DNA from: Bacteroidota bacterium
Lineage (GTDB): Bacteria > Bacteroidota > Bacteroidia > Chitinophagales > Chitinophagaceae
Direction: 5' to 3'
Length of the DNA: 64,000 nucleotides
NCBI GenBank assembly: GCA_023417815.1
Contig: JAEZEI010000124.1
Location: forward strand, 36,043-100,042
Made by a program: the position numbers and the translations under genes
Shown here: positions 7,738 through 16,357 of the stretch, one piece after another
Layout: each line of letters begins with the position of its first letter
How positions within the stretch are numbered: the first letter of the stretch is position 1
The notes under the pieces: generated by a model
What the model saw: only the letters and a program-made list of their open reading frames with translations
Database searches by the model: none
Told to the model about the DNA's origin: nothing

Positions 7738-9612
7738 TCAGGCCTTTTTAACTACGATCTTCGACGAATATTCTGCATTTACCTTATCAAAGAATTCTTT
7801 TGCAGCTGCGTAGGATCGGGCTGGAATTATAGGCTTGGCCAGGCTGAAAAAAGTTATAGTTGTTAGCTTCCTGGCATTTTCATCATACCTGAAATCAACT
7901 TTAAGGCTTCCAAACTCTGAAGAATGATCCACAGGAGAAGGCAATTTATCTACCATATAACCTTCAGGCAGAATATACACCGTGGTGTCTGACTTTGTAA
8001 ATGGCATGTCAAGGTAAAAATCATTTTTTCTTTCCTTAATATCCGGGATTGAGAAACGCAATACATTCATGAAACGCGGATGCAGGAATAATTTGCTTCC
8101 CGCCTTCACCGCAGGAAGTTTTTCATATTCTGACAAAACAGAAAGGTGCTGGTAAACATTATCTGACGCTATTTCCTTCAGCTCAAACAGTTCAGGCTTC
8201 TGAAATCCCAGACCATTAGTTAAAAATTTTTGCTTGTCATCAACCGATATTTTTTCCGATTCAAAAAGCCTGTATTCACCTCTTGTCCTGATTGAAGACC
8301 GAACGATCGCATTTCCATTTTCCTGCAGTTCTACAATTGAATGAATAGCTACAGAATTATTGGTGGGATTGCTTTTTGGAGTAGGTACCAGTTTCCCTCC
8401 TTCTTCTGTTATCAGCAGTGCATGCCTGTTCTCCGTGGTTGTGCCAAGAACCCCGAATTCATTGGTATTGCTTGTGCACTCAAGCCATGTGGTATCATTT
8501 GAATTAGGTATCGCAAGAACAACATGATTAAATGCATTAATTGGAAAATCATGGGACACTATACTTCCTGCAGGAGAAGAAAAGATCAGGGCCTGGTAAC
8601 TGTTAACTCCTACGGCTTTCAGGCACGCCTGTGTATAATTACTTAAAGCTTTACAATCTCCGTATTTCATCTTATCAACAAAAGAGGCTGCAAATGGCTT
8701 CCAGCCACCAATACCTAACTGGATACTTACATACCTGAAATTCTTCTGGAGATAATCATAAATTATGGATGCCTTCTCCTTGTCGGTGCTCGTGTTCTTA
8801 ACCAGTTCCTGCAAGAAACTGATTCTCTCCGGGGAAAGGTCAATTGCATTCTTTGCCAGGTCGCCATACCATTTTCCGAAAGCTTCCCAGGTTGACATAT
8901 TTCCCGGGTTGCCATCAAGTTCAAATTTATTCGGAGCTGTAAGGACCACTGGATAGGCCTGGCTCACAGGGCTCCTGGTTTCAATATCAAGACCTGGAAT
9001 ATTCTTGACTGACCAGGTATAAATTTTTCGATCCTTAATATTGGTTATAACCGGTTGCAGTGAGGTGTTCAATGACTTATGCCTGATATCAAGCGAAGAT
9101 GGAACTGAAATTTCATAAAGACTGGACAAAACCGGTGTTTTATGTTCTCCTACATAATAAGGAGGAAGATGCAGTAATCCCTTATAAACTTTCTGATATT
9201 CCACCTCAAGGTGTACAGGGTAGGAGGTAGCAGGAATATTCAGCAGGTACCGTTTACCATCGCCAACAACATTCTCATCGTATTTGTAGATCACAAGATC
9301 CTTCCTTGTATAAAATGCAACCTTATTTCCCTGTGCATTATAGAGCGTAGCTGAAAATTCCGGAATGGTTTTGAACCTGTCGGTATACTCTTCAAAATAC
9401 AATTCATCTTTTGCAGATTCATTCAGTACAGTGATTAACCTGCGGTAGGAAACCACAGCATCTGAAGCAGATTTGACCTGGACACGCGCAACCTCTTCCC
9501 GCACAATGGCATTCGCACCTTTCAATAAAGAATCAGGGACATCTGACAATTTAAGTTGAGAGATCCCTGCACAGCTAATGCAGGAAAAAAATAGTAGTAG
9601 CAGGATCTTCAT
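7738..9612 (-). CDS. exported DUF3857/transglutaminase-like protein, catalytic Cys present
   Basis: A 624-residue exported protein with an N-terminal signal peptide (about 18 residues). A DUF3857 beta-rich domain (about 50-220) precedes a transglutaminase-like core. The core keeps the nucleophile in KYGDCKALSNY, a histidine in INAFNHVVLAI and an acidic/aromatic partner block (WLECTSN), so the papain-like triad seems intact. A C-terminal beta domain follows. Function of the family is unknown; a cell-envelope or protease-like role is inferred from export and fold. Its ATG overlaps the stop of the upstream paralogue (TAATG), so the two are translationally coupled. Confidence 0.8.
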   Translation of the reverse strand: MKILLLLFFSCISCAGISQLKLSDVPDSLLKGANAIVREEVARVQVKSASDAVVSYRRLITVLNESAKDELYFEEYTDRFKTIPEFSATLYNAQGNKVAFYTRKDLVIYKYDENVVGDGKRYLLNIPATSYPVHLEVEYQKVYKGLLHLPPYYVGEHKTPVLSSLYEISVPSSLDIRHKSLNTSLQPVITNIKDRKIYTWSVKNIPGLDIETRSPVSQAYPVVLTAPNKFELDGNPGNMSTWEAFGKWYGDLAKNAIDLSPERISFLQELVKNTSTDKEKASIIYDYLQKNFRYVSIQLGIGGWKPFAASFVDKMKYGDCKALSNYTQACLKAVGVNSYQALIFSSPAGSIVSHDFPINAFNHVVLAIPNSNDTTWLECTSNTNEFGVLGTTTENRHALLITEEGGKLVPTPKSNPTNNSVAIHSIVELQENGNAIVRSSIRTRGEYRLFESEKISVDDKQKFLTNGLGFQKPELFELKEIASDNVYQHLSVLSEYEKLPAVKAGSKLFLHPRFMNVLRFSIPDIKERKNDFYLDMPFTKSDTTVYILPEGYMVDKLPSPVDHSSEFGSLKVDFRYDENARKLTTITFFSLAKPIIPARSYAAAKEFFDKVNAEYSSKIVVKKA

Positions 9613-11573
9613 TATGCTTTCTTTTTAATCACCACCTGCTCGTTCAGGCTTTCAATGATCTTCTTATAAAAAGTTTGAAATACAGGATAGTCGTTGAGTG
9701 GGTAATAGGTTGAATTGAAATTCACTGTTATCCTGCCATTCAGAACATTATTCTTTGCTTCCATTACCCGCTTAAAATTGGCCTTCGACATCGGCATTGA
9801 AAAAGATGCGTCTTTAGGCACTTCATCAAAAACATATCCTTCGGGCAGGGTAAAATTTACGTAAATAACATATTCCTGTTGTGTTCCGAAATCTATATCG
9901 GTCTTCCGCAAATCATTGGTAAACGGGTTAGATGAAAACCCGGAAAAGTAATTTGTTGTAAAAAATGAAAATTCGTCTGCCTGCGTAAGATTTGATGTAA
10001 ATACGATTTTTTCATTAAGTGCCACTGAATCTTTATCCAGATCCTTAACAGCATATTCGGTAATTTCTGCACCGGTTTCATTAAATCGTTTGCGGTAGGC
10101 TTCAGGATCAGTTTTAATTGATGCTACCTTCTTTCGGCGCGCATAATCATAACTCAGTATATTGGTTTCTCCTTCGATCTTTCCATCCGGAAGGATCTTC
10201 CCCTCTATTGAGATCTGCATCCTGTGCTTATGGTTATTATTAACAACTTCCACTATTGATGCCTTATCACCCATAAGCAATCCAACCGTGTTCACAATTC
10301 TTTCCGGTGTAAGCCTGTAATCCGAGATCCTGTCTGTTGCATCCAGAACAAGAAAGCCGCCCTGTTTGTGAACATAGGCCATTAGTACATTGAAATGATT
10401 ATGATCGGGAAAATCCGTAACAACCAATCCGTGATCCCTTGTGCTGAGAAGGATGGGGGTAGCCGGTATGTTTGCCTTATTTAAAAGAGAAACAAGGATC
10501 ATATTGATATCTGCAGAATTACCTTGTTTCGACTTCCAGCTATCCTCAAGCGTCTCACTTAGCCATATATTTTCATCATCTGTACTGGTCATATGATTGC
10601 GAACCGCATTAAAGATATACCGGATCTTTTCCTGCTCCGTTGCCAGGTTCTTCGCATTTAATACAATTGAATCTGCACTATTGAATTGCCTTTTCAGCTT
10701 CTCTCCAAAATCTTCATCCTTGTCAAATCGTTTTACCACATCTTTCCATGAAGTGTTCACATTCTCAACTTCCTCCCTTCCCATATCGATCTTTGCAAGT
10801 TTAAAAGCTACGCGTTGTTTATAATCTTTTGGTGCGGAAGTGAAAGGTTCATATGTGATCCCCGGTAGATCCCTGACGATATATTTTGTTTGAACTGTTG
10901 CAAACTTTACAGGACCGTCCTGGAAATCAATAACCGTTTCAGAATTGTCTACATATAATTCATGCTTACCGGTAATAAGAGGCTGGTGATCGAATTTCAG
11001 CAGTGAAGGGATCTCAAGATTATATTCACTGTAGGCTGTGGGGATCTCATCCTGGAAATACCATTCTTTAAGGTAAGTTTCAAAAACACTTTCTATAGTG
11101 TACCGGTATTCAATCACACTTCCCACCTTAACATTTGGGAAGGCTATGATATGCCTGCTGTAATGTTTGTTGATCTTTTTATTATACATCGAACCCTTAG
11201 TAACCTTGGTTGAACTTACTTTACCTGCATCATCCAGGTTATATACTATAGCGTCAACATCAACTATCTTCTCCTCGTTATTCCTGTTATAATACGGTAT
11301 TTCAACGTTTGCATAGCTCAGACCCTTATCGGTTAAAATCTTGATCCGCGATCTTTTCTTATACACTGTTTTGAAGTAGGAGTGACCAGGTATTCCCCGC
11401 TGGTAGTCCACAGTTCCGTAATCGATCAGTTTAACGGCCGGTGCTCCTTTGTCGAATTCACATTCGGTCATTTTCAGGTCGGAGGCATCAATCTTTCCAA
11501 ATTGGGGAAGTTTCTTCTGTGCATTTGCAGTAGTGCACATAAATAATAAAAGAAACGCTTGCAAAAGTTTCAT
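9612..11573 (-). CDS. exported DUF3857/transglutaminase-like protein, catalytic Cys replaced
   Basis: First gene of a two-gene operon with its paralogue downstream. Signal peptide with cleavage likely after TTANA (residue about 18), DUF3857 domain, transglutaminase-like core and C-terminal beta domain; 653 residues. At the nucleophile position the sequence reads KQGNSADINMIL: a serine codon (TCT) stands where active relatives have cysteine. The following histidine block (FPDHNHFNVLMAYV) and DATDR are kept. It may therefore be a binding or scaffold paralogue of the enzyme encoded next to it; this is inference. Divergent from the TraB/GumN-like gene. Confidence 0.8.
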   Translation of the reverse strand: MKLLQAFLLLFMCTTANAQKKLPQFGKIDASDLKMTECEFDKGAPAVKLIDYGTVDYQRGIPGHSYFKTVYKKRSRIKILTDKGLSYANVEIPYYNRNNEEKIVDVDAIVYNLDDAGKVSSTKVTKGSMYNKKINKHYSRHIIAFPNVKVGSVIEYRYTIESVFETYLKEWYFQDEIPTAYSEYNLEIPSLLKFDHQPLITGKHELYVDNSETVIDFQDGPVKFATVQTKYIVRDLPGITYEPFTSAPKDYKQRVAFKLAKIDMGREEVENVNTSWKDVVKRFDKDEDFGEKLKRQFNSADSIVLNAKNLATEQEKIRYIFNAVRNHMTSTDDENIWLSETLEDSWKSKQGNSADINMILVSLLNKANIPATPILLSTRDHGLVVTDFPDHNHFNVLMAYVHKQGGFLVLDATDRISDYRLTPERIVNTVGLLMGDKASIVEVVNNNHKHRMQISIEGKILPDGKIEGETNILSYDYARRKKVASIKTDPEAYRKRFNETGAEITEYAVKDLDKDSVALNEKIVFTSNLTQADEFSFFTTNYFSGFSSNPFTNDLRKTDIDFGTQQEYVIYVNFTLPEGYVFDEVPKDASFSMPMSKANFKRVMEAKNNVLNGRITVNFNSTYYPLNDYPVFQTFYKKIIESLNEQVVIKKKA

Positions 11574-11720
11574 AGAGTAGTTTTGGTAATGGTTCGGAAT
11601 AAACCGATGTGTTCAAAGAAAGGGATAAATATTTTATTTAACAATTATCCTGGTCATGAAAAAAGGGCTAATTCGCATTTCAACATTTTACTACCCGTAT
11701 TAATACGTATCTTCCATTTC

Positions 11721-12608
11721 ATGAGAATTCTTGGCCTGTTGATACCCGTAATCCTGTTTCAGAACTGCAATGCACAGCGTCACCCTGAGTATGAGATAAA
11801 TAAGGATAATAATTCATTGTTATGGGAGGTAACAGGCAATGGAATAAGAAAACCTACGTACCTGTTCGGCACTTTTCACCTGATGTGCAAAGATGATATC
11901 CGTATCGGGACAAATCTGAAAAGCATCATTCAGCATGCAGATGAGGTTTATTTTGAAATGGACCTTGATGATCCTGCAAATACATTCGGAGCTTTACTCG
12001 TGATGAATATGAAGGATGGAAAACGTTTGCGCGATTTCTATACACCAGATCAATATGAAAAGCTGAGTGCGTTCTTTAAGGATTCTCTGAATACCCCTTT
12101 TTCGATGATGGAGAGGATGAAGCCATTGTTCCTCCAGGCATTGCTTTATCCCAAGCTTCTTGCATGCAGCAAAACAACCGGGATGGAAGAAGAATTGATG
12201 AAGCTTGCCAAAGCACACGGGAAAGAAATAAAGGGATTTGAAACCATCGCATTCCAGGCTTCAGTTTTCGACAGCATACCGTACGATGTTCAGGCAAAAG
12301 AACTTTTGAAAAGTATCGACAGTATTCAATACTACCAGGAAGAATTTGATTCCCTGGTTAATATTTACCGTACACAGGATCTTACCAAAATGGAAGAAGC
12401 AATGAAAAGCTCTATGTTCGCCGATTCCTCCATGAACTCATTTTTACTTGATCAACGCAATATTAACTGGGTAGAGATCATGCAACCAATACTACAAGAA
12501 AAGGGACTTTTCATTGCGGTGGGCGCGGGGCATTTACCCGGCAAAATGGGAGTGTTGAACCTGTTACGTCAGAAAGGATATACTGTTCGCCCGGTTCTGA
12601 ATAACTGA
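11721..12608 (+). CDS. TraB/GumN family protein
   Basis: Exported protein of the TraB/GumN (Tiki-like) family, proposed metalloprotease fold. I choose ATG at 11721 because it gives a proper hydrophobic signal (MRILGLLIPVILFQNCNAQ) and avoids overlapping the divergent gene; the open frame itself extends back to 11559. The hallmark N-terminal GTFHL block (YLFGTFHLMC) and C-terminal AVGAGHLPGKMGVLNLL block are both present, along with a conserved glutamate-rich helix (DEVYFEMDL). Length from this start is 295 residues, normal for the family. Convergent with DUF721, 3 bases between stops. Confidence 0.8.
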   Translation: MRILGLLIPVILFQNCNAQRHPEYEINKDNNSLLWEVTGNGIRKPTYLFGTFHLMCKDDIRIGTNLKSIIQHADEVYFEMDLDDPANTFGALLVMNMKDGKRLRDFYTPDQYEKLSAFFKDSLNTPFSMMERMKPLFLQALLYPKLLACSKTTGMEEELMKLAKAHGKEIKGFETIAFQASVFDSIPYDVQAKELLKSIDSIQYYQEEFDSLVNIYRTQDLTKMEEAMKSSMFADSSMNSFLLDQRNINWVEIMQPILQEKGLFIAVGAGHLPGKMGVLNLLRQKGYTVRPVLNN

Positions 12609-12611
12609 TTG

Positions 12612-12893
12612 TTACCTGATCACCAGTTCTGAAATAACCTTATCACCGAGAGCTTCATTAACCCGGTCTATAATGGCCTGTTTCTGGAAAAGCAATTCAT
12701 TGCGAAGCGGTGCAACATTGGTGGTAATAAAGAGCGTGTTCCCGGCGATCTGGATCTTTTCAGTATACCTGGCTACAGTCTTCCCCATGATATTCTCCCA
12801 AGCTGCTTCAATACGAACAGCCTGCATGCCGTTCTTAAACTTGCTGTTATTCAAATAATGCTGCATGGCATCCTGTAGAGAAAATTCGCCCAT
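12612..12893 (-). CDS. DUF721 (DciA-like) protein
   Basis: Small protein (93 residues) of the DUF721 family. Visible pattern: an N-terminal helix, AWENIMGKTVARYTEKI, a strand with NTLFITTNVAPLRNELLF, then a helix ending in VISELVIR. Related DciA proteins help load the replicative helicase, and the short Bacteroidota form next to recF is widespread; a replication role here is inferred from family and neighbour. It lies 31 bases downstream of recF on the same strand. Confidence 0.8.
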   Translation of the reverse strand: MGEFSLQDAMQHYLNNSKFKNGMQAVRIEAAWENIMGKTVARYTEKIQIAGNTLFITTNVAPLRNELLFQKQAIIDRVNEALGDKVISELVIR

Positions 12894-12924
12894 GCCCCAA
12901 AGGTAATGAATAGGCGGGGGCCAA

Positions 12925-14004
12925 TTAAAGGTTTATAATAAAATGCTCAGGAGTAGTTTCCCGCAAGGAATTGCCAAGCCTTTCGCAATGGGTGTCGGTT
13001 ATAAATACCTGGCCATCATTCTGTGCGCACACCCTGTTCAGTAAACGTTTCATCCTGGATTCATCAAGCTTTTCAAAAATATCATCCAGCAGCAGCAGGG
13101 GAGCAAATCCTTTCTTTTCCCTAATCAGTTCAAATTCTGCAAGCTTAAGTGCGAACAACTGGCTTTTTTTCTGGCCCTGGGAAGCTATTTGGCGGAAGTA
13201 TTTTCCATTCATGAAAATGCCGATATCATCCCTGTGGATACCTGCGTTGGTGCGCTGTGATTGTATATCCCTGAACCGGTTTGATGCCAGCAGTGATGAA
13301 AATTCTGATTGCAAAAGCTGGCTTTCATATTTTATCTCAAGAGGCTCGGAATGATCTGAAATAAAATTGTAGAAGAGCGCTACGCGCGGAAATAATTCTT
13401 CTGTGAACTGCTTTCTCTTGTTATGGATGAAGGCAGCAGGCACACACAACTGGTCATCAAGGATCTCCAGCAGGGAGGAATTTGAGGTATTGCCATGATA
13501 ATTCTTTAAAAGGCTGTTCCGTTGCTGCAATAACTTATTATAGGTGATCAGTTGCTGAAGATATTCCGGGTAGAGTTGGGAAAGTATGGAGTCTATATAT
13601 TTCCTGCGGAATTCAGCTCCTTCCGTCACCAGGGCAATATCATCCGGTGCTATCATAACTACCGGGAGCCTTCCCAGGTGGCTGCTTAGTTTTTCATAAG
13701 GTACACCGTTAACGGTGAATTCCTTCCTTGCGCCCTGGCGAACAACGGCGATCACCTCTTCCGGTTCGCCGTTCAAAAGGAATTTCGCCTGCAGGCGGAA
13801 CCCGTCCAACCCTATGCCTACGGATGCAAGATCTGAGCTGTTGAAATAACTTCTTGTAAAGCAACAATAATAGATGGCATCCAGCAGGTTGGTCTTGCCG
13901 CGCCCGTTCGCACCACAAATTCCAGCCACCCTCGCCTCAAAATCAAATGACGAAAAGTCGTAATTCTTGAACTGGGTTATAGTTATGTTCAGCAGCTTAA
14001 GCAC
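12925..14004 (-). CDS. recF: DNA replication and repair protein RecF
   Basis: SMC-like ABC ATPase that binds gapped DNA and helps RecR/RecO load RecA. The 359-residue length is normal. Walker A is GICGANGRGKTNLLDAI (about residues 28-44). The signature region lies in IASQGQKKSQLFALKLAE and Walker B in LLLLDDIFEKLDESR. The start is GTG at 14004, giving MLKLLNITITQFKNYD, which matches the usual RecF N-terminus; no ATG fits. The DUF721 gene follows, and pdhA is divergent. Confidence 0.95.
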   Translation of the reverse strand: MLKLLNITITQFKNYDFSSFDFEARVAGICGANGRGKTNLLDAIYYCCFTRSYFNSSDLASVGIGLDGFRLQAKFLLNGEPEEVIAVVRQGARKEFTVNGVPYEKLSSHLGRLPVVMIAPDDIALVTEGAEFRRKYIDSILSQLYPEYLQQLITYNKLLQQRNSLLKNYHGNTSNSSLLEILDDQLCVPAAFIHNKRKQFTEELFPRVALFYNFISDHSEPLEIKYESQLLQSEFSSLLASNRFRDIQSQRTNAGIHRDDIGIFMNGKYFRQIASQGQKKSQLFALKLAEFELIREKKGFAPLLLLDDIFEKLDESRMKRLLNRVCAQNDGQVFITDTHCERLGNSLRETTPEHFIINL

Positions 14005-14084
14005 GGCGGCAAGTTATTTATAATTACTATTTCCGGCACGGGAAACACGCTTTGAACTGCTGGCGGTGGATATGCAGTTTTCCC

Positions 14085-14092
14085 TATCTTTG
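14085..14092 (+). promoter_or_regulatory. putative -7 box of pdhA
   Basis: TATCTTTG is a perfect match to TAnnTTTG. It lies inside the upstream extension of the pdhA open frame, which argues against any start before about 14100 and for the TTG at 14112. Confidence 0.6.
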
Positions 14093-14111
14093 CCGCCTAA
14101 AATTTAACCCA

Positions 14112-15104
14112 TTGGCCACCAAGTTTTCCAGGGAAACATACCTGTACTGGTATGAACTCATGCTGCTACTGCGAAGGTTTGAAGAAAAGACCGGTCAGCT
14201 ATATGGTATGCAAAAGATCAGGGGTTTCTGTCATCTTTATATAGGGCAGGAAGCAATAGCGGCAGGTTGTATGACTGCTACCAATCCTGAGGATAAATTC
14301 ATTACCGCTTACCGCGATCATGGACTGGCAATAGCAAAAGGCGTTTCTGCTAAATCCTGCATGGCTGAACTATATGGTAAAGCTACGGGTTGCAGTAAGG
14401 GAAAGGGTGGAAGCATGCACTTCTTTGGCGTAAAGGAGAATTTCTTTGGCGGGCATGGAATTGTCGGAGCACAGATCGGTACAGGCGCAGGCCTGGCTTT
14501 CGCTGAAAAATATAAAGGAACACAGAATGTAGTGCTTTGTTTCTTTGGCGACGGTGCGGCCAGGCAGGGGATGCTGCATGAAACATTCAATATGGCAATG
14601 CTCTGGGAACTGCCCGTTGTATTCATATGCGAGAATAATAACTACGCAATGGGAACTTCTGTTGCACGTACAAGTAAACTGCTCGACATCTACAAACTGG
14701 CCGACGCTTATGAAATGCCTGCTGATACCGTAGATGGAATGAGTCCTGAAGAAGTGCATAACGGGGTGCTTAGAGCTGTGAACCGCGCGCGGGAAAAAGG
14801 CGGACCAACCCTTCTTGAGATAAAAACATACCGCTACAAGGGCCACAGCATGAGTGATCCCCAGAAATACCGCACCAAGGAAGAACTGGAAGAATATAAA
14901 TCGAAAGATCCTATTGAGCACGTACTGAAGGTGCTGAAGAATGATTTTAAAATACCGGAAGCAGACATCGAAACGATCAACAACAGGGTGAAGGCGGAAG
15001 TGGAAGAGAGCGTAAAATTCGCAGAAGAAAGTCCATGGCCGGATGATTCTGAATTACTGAAGGATGTATATGTACAGGAAGACTATCCTTATATTACTGA
15101 TTAA
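14112..15104 (+). CDS. pdhA: pyruvate dehydrogenase E1 component, alpha subunit
   Basis: Alpha subunit of thiamine-diphosphate-dependent pyruvate dehydrogenase E1. The ThDP motif runs from GDGAARQGMLHETFNMA to ENNNYAMGTS. Substrate-side blocks KIRGFCHLYIGQEA and SKGKGGSMHFF are intact, as is the loop YRYKGHSMSDPQKYRTKEE. The open frame runs back to 14052, but I take TTG 14112 (MATKFSRETYLYWYE) because homologues begin this way and a -7 box sits at 14085-14092. That gives 330 residues. The beta subunit is at 4868; the E2 gene is not in the window. Divergent from recF. Confidence 0.93.
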   Translation: MATKFSRETYLYWYELMLLLRRFEEKTGQLYGMQKIRGFCHLYIGQEAIAAGCMTATNPEDKFITAYRDHGLAIAKGVSAKSCMAELYGKATGCSKGKGGSMHFFGVKENFFGGHGIVGAQIGTGAGLAFAEKYKGTQNVVLCFFGDGAARQGMLHETFNMAMLWELPVVFICENNNYAMGTSVARTSKLLDIYKLADAYEMPADTVDGMSPEEVHNGVLRAVNRAREKGGPTLLEIKTYRYKGHSMSDPQKYRTKEELEEYKSKDPIEHVLKVLKNDFKIPEADIETINNRVKAEVEESVKFAEESPWPDDSELLKDVYVQEDYPYITD

Positions 15105-15142
15105 ACAAACAACAATAAGGCTTTCAAATTACCATCATTAAC

Positions 15143-15868
15143 ATGGCTGAGAAAAAAACAACAACTGCAACTACCATTACGGATGAACCCCTTGATAAGG
15201 CCAGGGGATTCTGGGCTTCGTACAGTAAACCTATTATTTATATCGGATCCACGATCATAGTATTGATCCTTGGCTGGTATGCGTACCAGGAATTTATTGT
15301 GGCTCCAAAGGAACAAAAGGCAAGCGAAGCATTGTTTCCTGCTGAAAGCCTCTTCGACAACATGGTCGCTACATCGTTTGGACCTGATTCAGCCGCTCTT
15401 GTACTGAATGGCGGAAATCTTGAAGGAAGGAAGATCACAGGGGTTCTTAAAGTTATTAAGGATTTTGGCGGAACCAAACCCGGCAACCGTGCCAGGTACA
15501 TCGCAGGAGCCACCTATCTTCACATAAAACAATTTGACAAGGCTATTAATTACCTGGAGGATTTCGACGCAAATGGCGCACACCAGGTAGAAAGCAAAGC
15601 TCATATCATGATGGGTCATGCATATGCCGAACTTAATAAAACTGAAAAGGCACTGGAGCATTACAGGAAAGCTTCGAGGGTAAACAAAAAGGATGACAGC
15701 ATTACTCCTGAAGCATTGCTACTCGCAGCATCTTATGCGGAATCAACCGGTAAGCACAAAGAAGCCATTGAGATATACACCGAACTGAGGGATACATATC
15801 CTGCTTATTCTGCAGTCAGATCTGGTGATGTTGACAAATACCTTGCAAGATTAGGAGTATTGAAATAA
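15143..15868 (+). CDS. membrane-anchored TPR protein (YfgM-like)
   Basis: A 241-residue protein with a charged cytoplasmic N-terminus, one membrane helix at about residues 32-50 (IIYIGSTIIVLILGWYAY), then a soluble TPR region. Repeats are recognisable as ARYIAGATYLHIKQFDKAIN, AHIMMGHAYAELNKTEKALE and ALLLAASYAESTGKHKEAIE. The arrangement matches YfgM-like proteins that contact the secretion machinery, but the specific role is unknown. It is 5 bases upstream of ribH and likely co-transcribed with it; that pairing says little about function. Confidence 0.8.
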   Translation: MAEKKTTTATTITDEPLDKARGFWASYSKPIIYIGSTIIVLILGWYAYQEFIVAPKEQKASEALFPAESLFDNMVATSFGPDSAALVLNGGNLEGRKITGVLKVIKDFGGTKPGNRARYIAGATYLHIKQFDKAINYLEDFDANGAHQVESKAHIMMGHAYAELNKTEKALEHYRKASRVNKKDDSITPEALLLAASYAESTGKHKEAIEIYTELRDTYPAYSAVRSGDVDKYLARLGVLK

Positions 15869-15873
15869 TTGAT

Positions 15874-16356
15874 ATGTCCATAGTTTCAAAAACTTTATTA
15901 GATACAACAGGCATCCGGATTCCCCAGGATGCCTTTGTTCTTATTGTAAGAACTGAATGGAATGCTCATGTGGTTGACCTCCTGGAAGAAGGATGCAGGG
16001 CAATGTTGGAAAAGCACAACGTGAAATTCGAAACCATTACGGTCCCCGGTGCATTTGAAATGGGCTTCGCCATCAGGCAACATGCTTTATATTCTTCACA
16101 GAAGGCGAATGCATATATAGCTCTCGGATGTGTGATCAAGGGAGACACTCCTCATTTCGATTATGTATGCAGGGCAGCAACAGACCAGGCTACCAGCCTG
16201 AATCTTTCGCTGGATGTGCCGGTGGTCTTCGGGGTGCTTACTGTACTTGACCAGATGCAGGCAGATGAAAGAACAGGTGGAAGGCACGGCCATAAAGGCG
16301 AAGAAGCTGCAGCAACTGCTATAAAAATGATCGGGCTGAAACAAGCCCTGAAATAA
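15874..16356 (+). CDS. ribH: 6,7-dimethyl-8-ribityllumazine synthase
   Basis: Penultimate enzyme of riboflavin biosynthesis: joins 5-amino-6-ribitylaminouracil with 3,4-dihydroxy-2-butanone 4-phosphate. The family blocks are in order: RTEWNAHVVDLLEEG, VPGAFEMGFAIRQ, ALGCVIKGDTPHFDYVC (with the catalytic His) and VVFGVLTVLDQMQADERTGG. At 160 residues it has normal length for the icosahedral or pentameric enzyme. It is one base from the following Fe-S protein gene (TAA, one base, ATG), so these three genes form a tight run. Confidence 0.96.
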   Translation: MSIVSKTLLDTTGIRIPQDAFVLIVRTEWNAHVVDLLEEGCRAMLEKHNVKFETITVPGAFEMGFAIRQHALYSSQKANAYIALGCVIKGDTPHFDYVCRAATDQATSLNLSLDVPVVFGVLTVLDQMQADERTGGRHGHKGEEAAATAIKMIGLKQALK

Positions 16357-16357
16357 G

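Noticed and set aside
14370..14921. 183-residue frame antisense to pdhA
   Set aside because: Lies wholly inside a well-recognised gene on the other strand and shows no domain.
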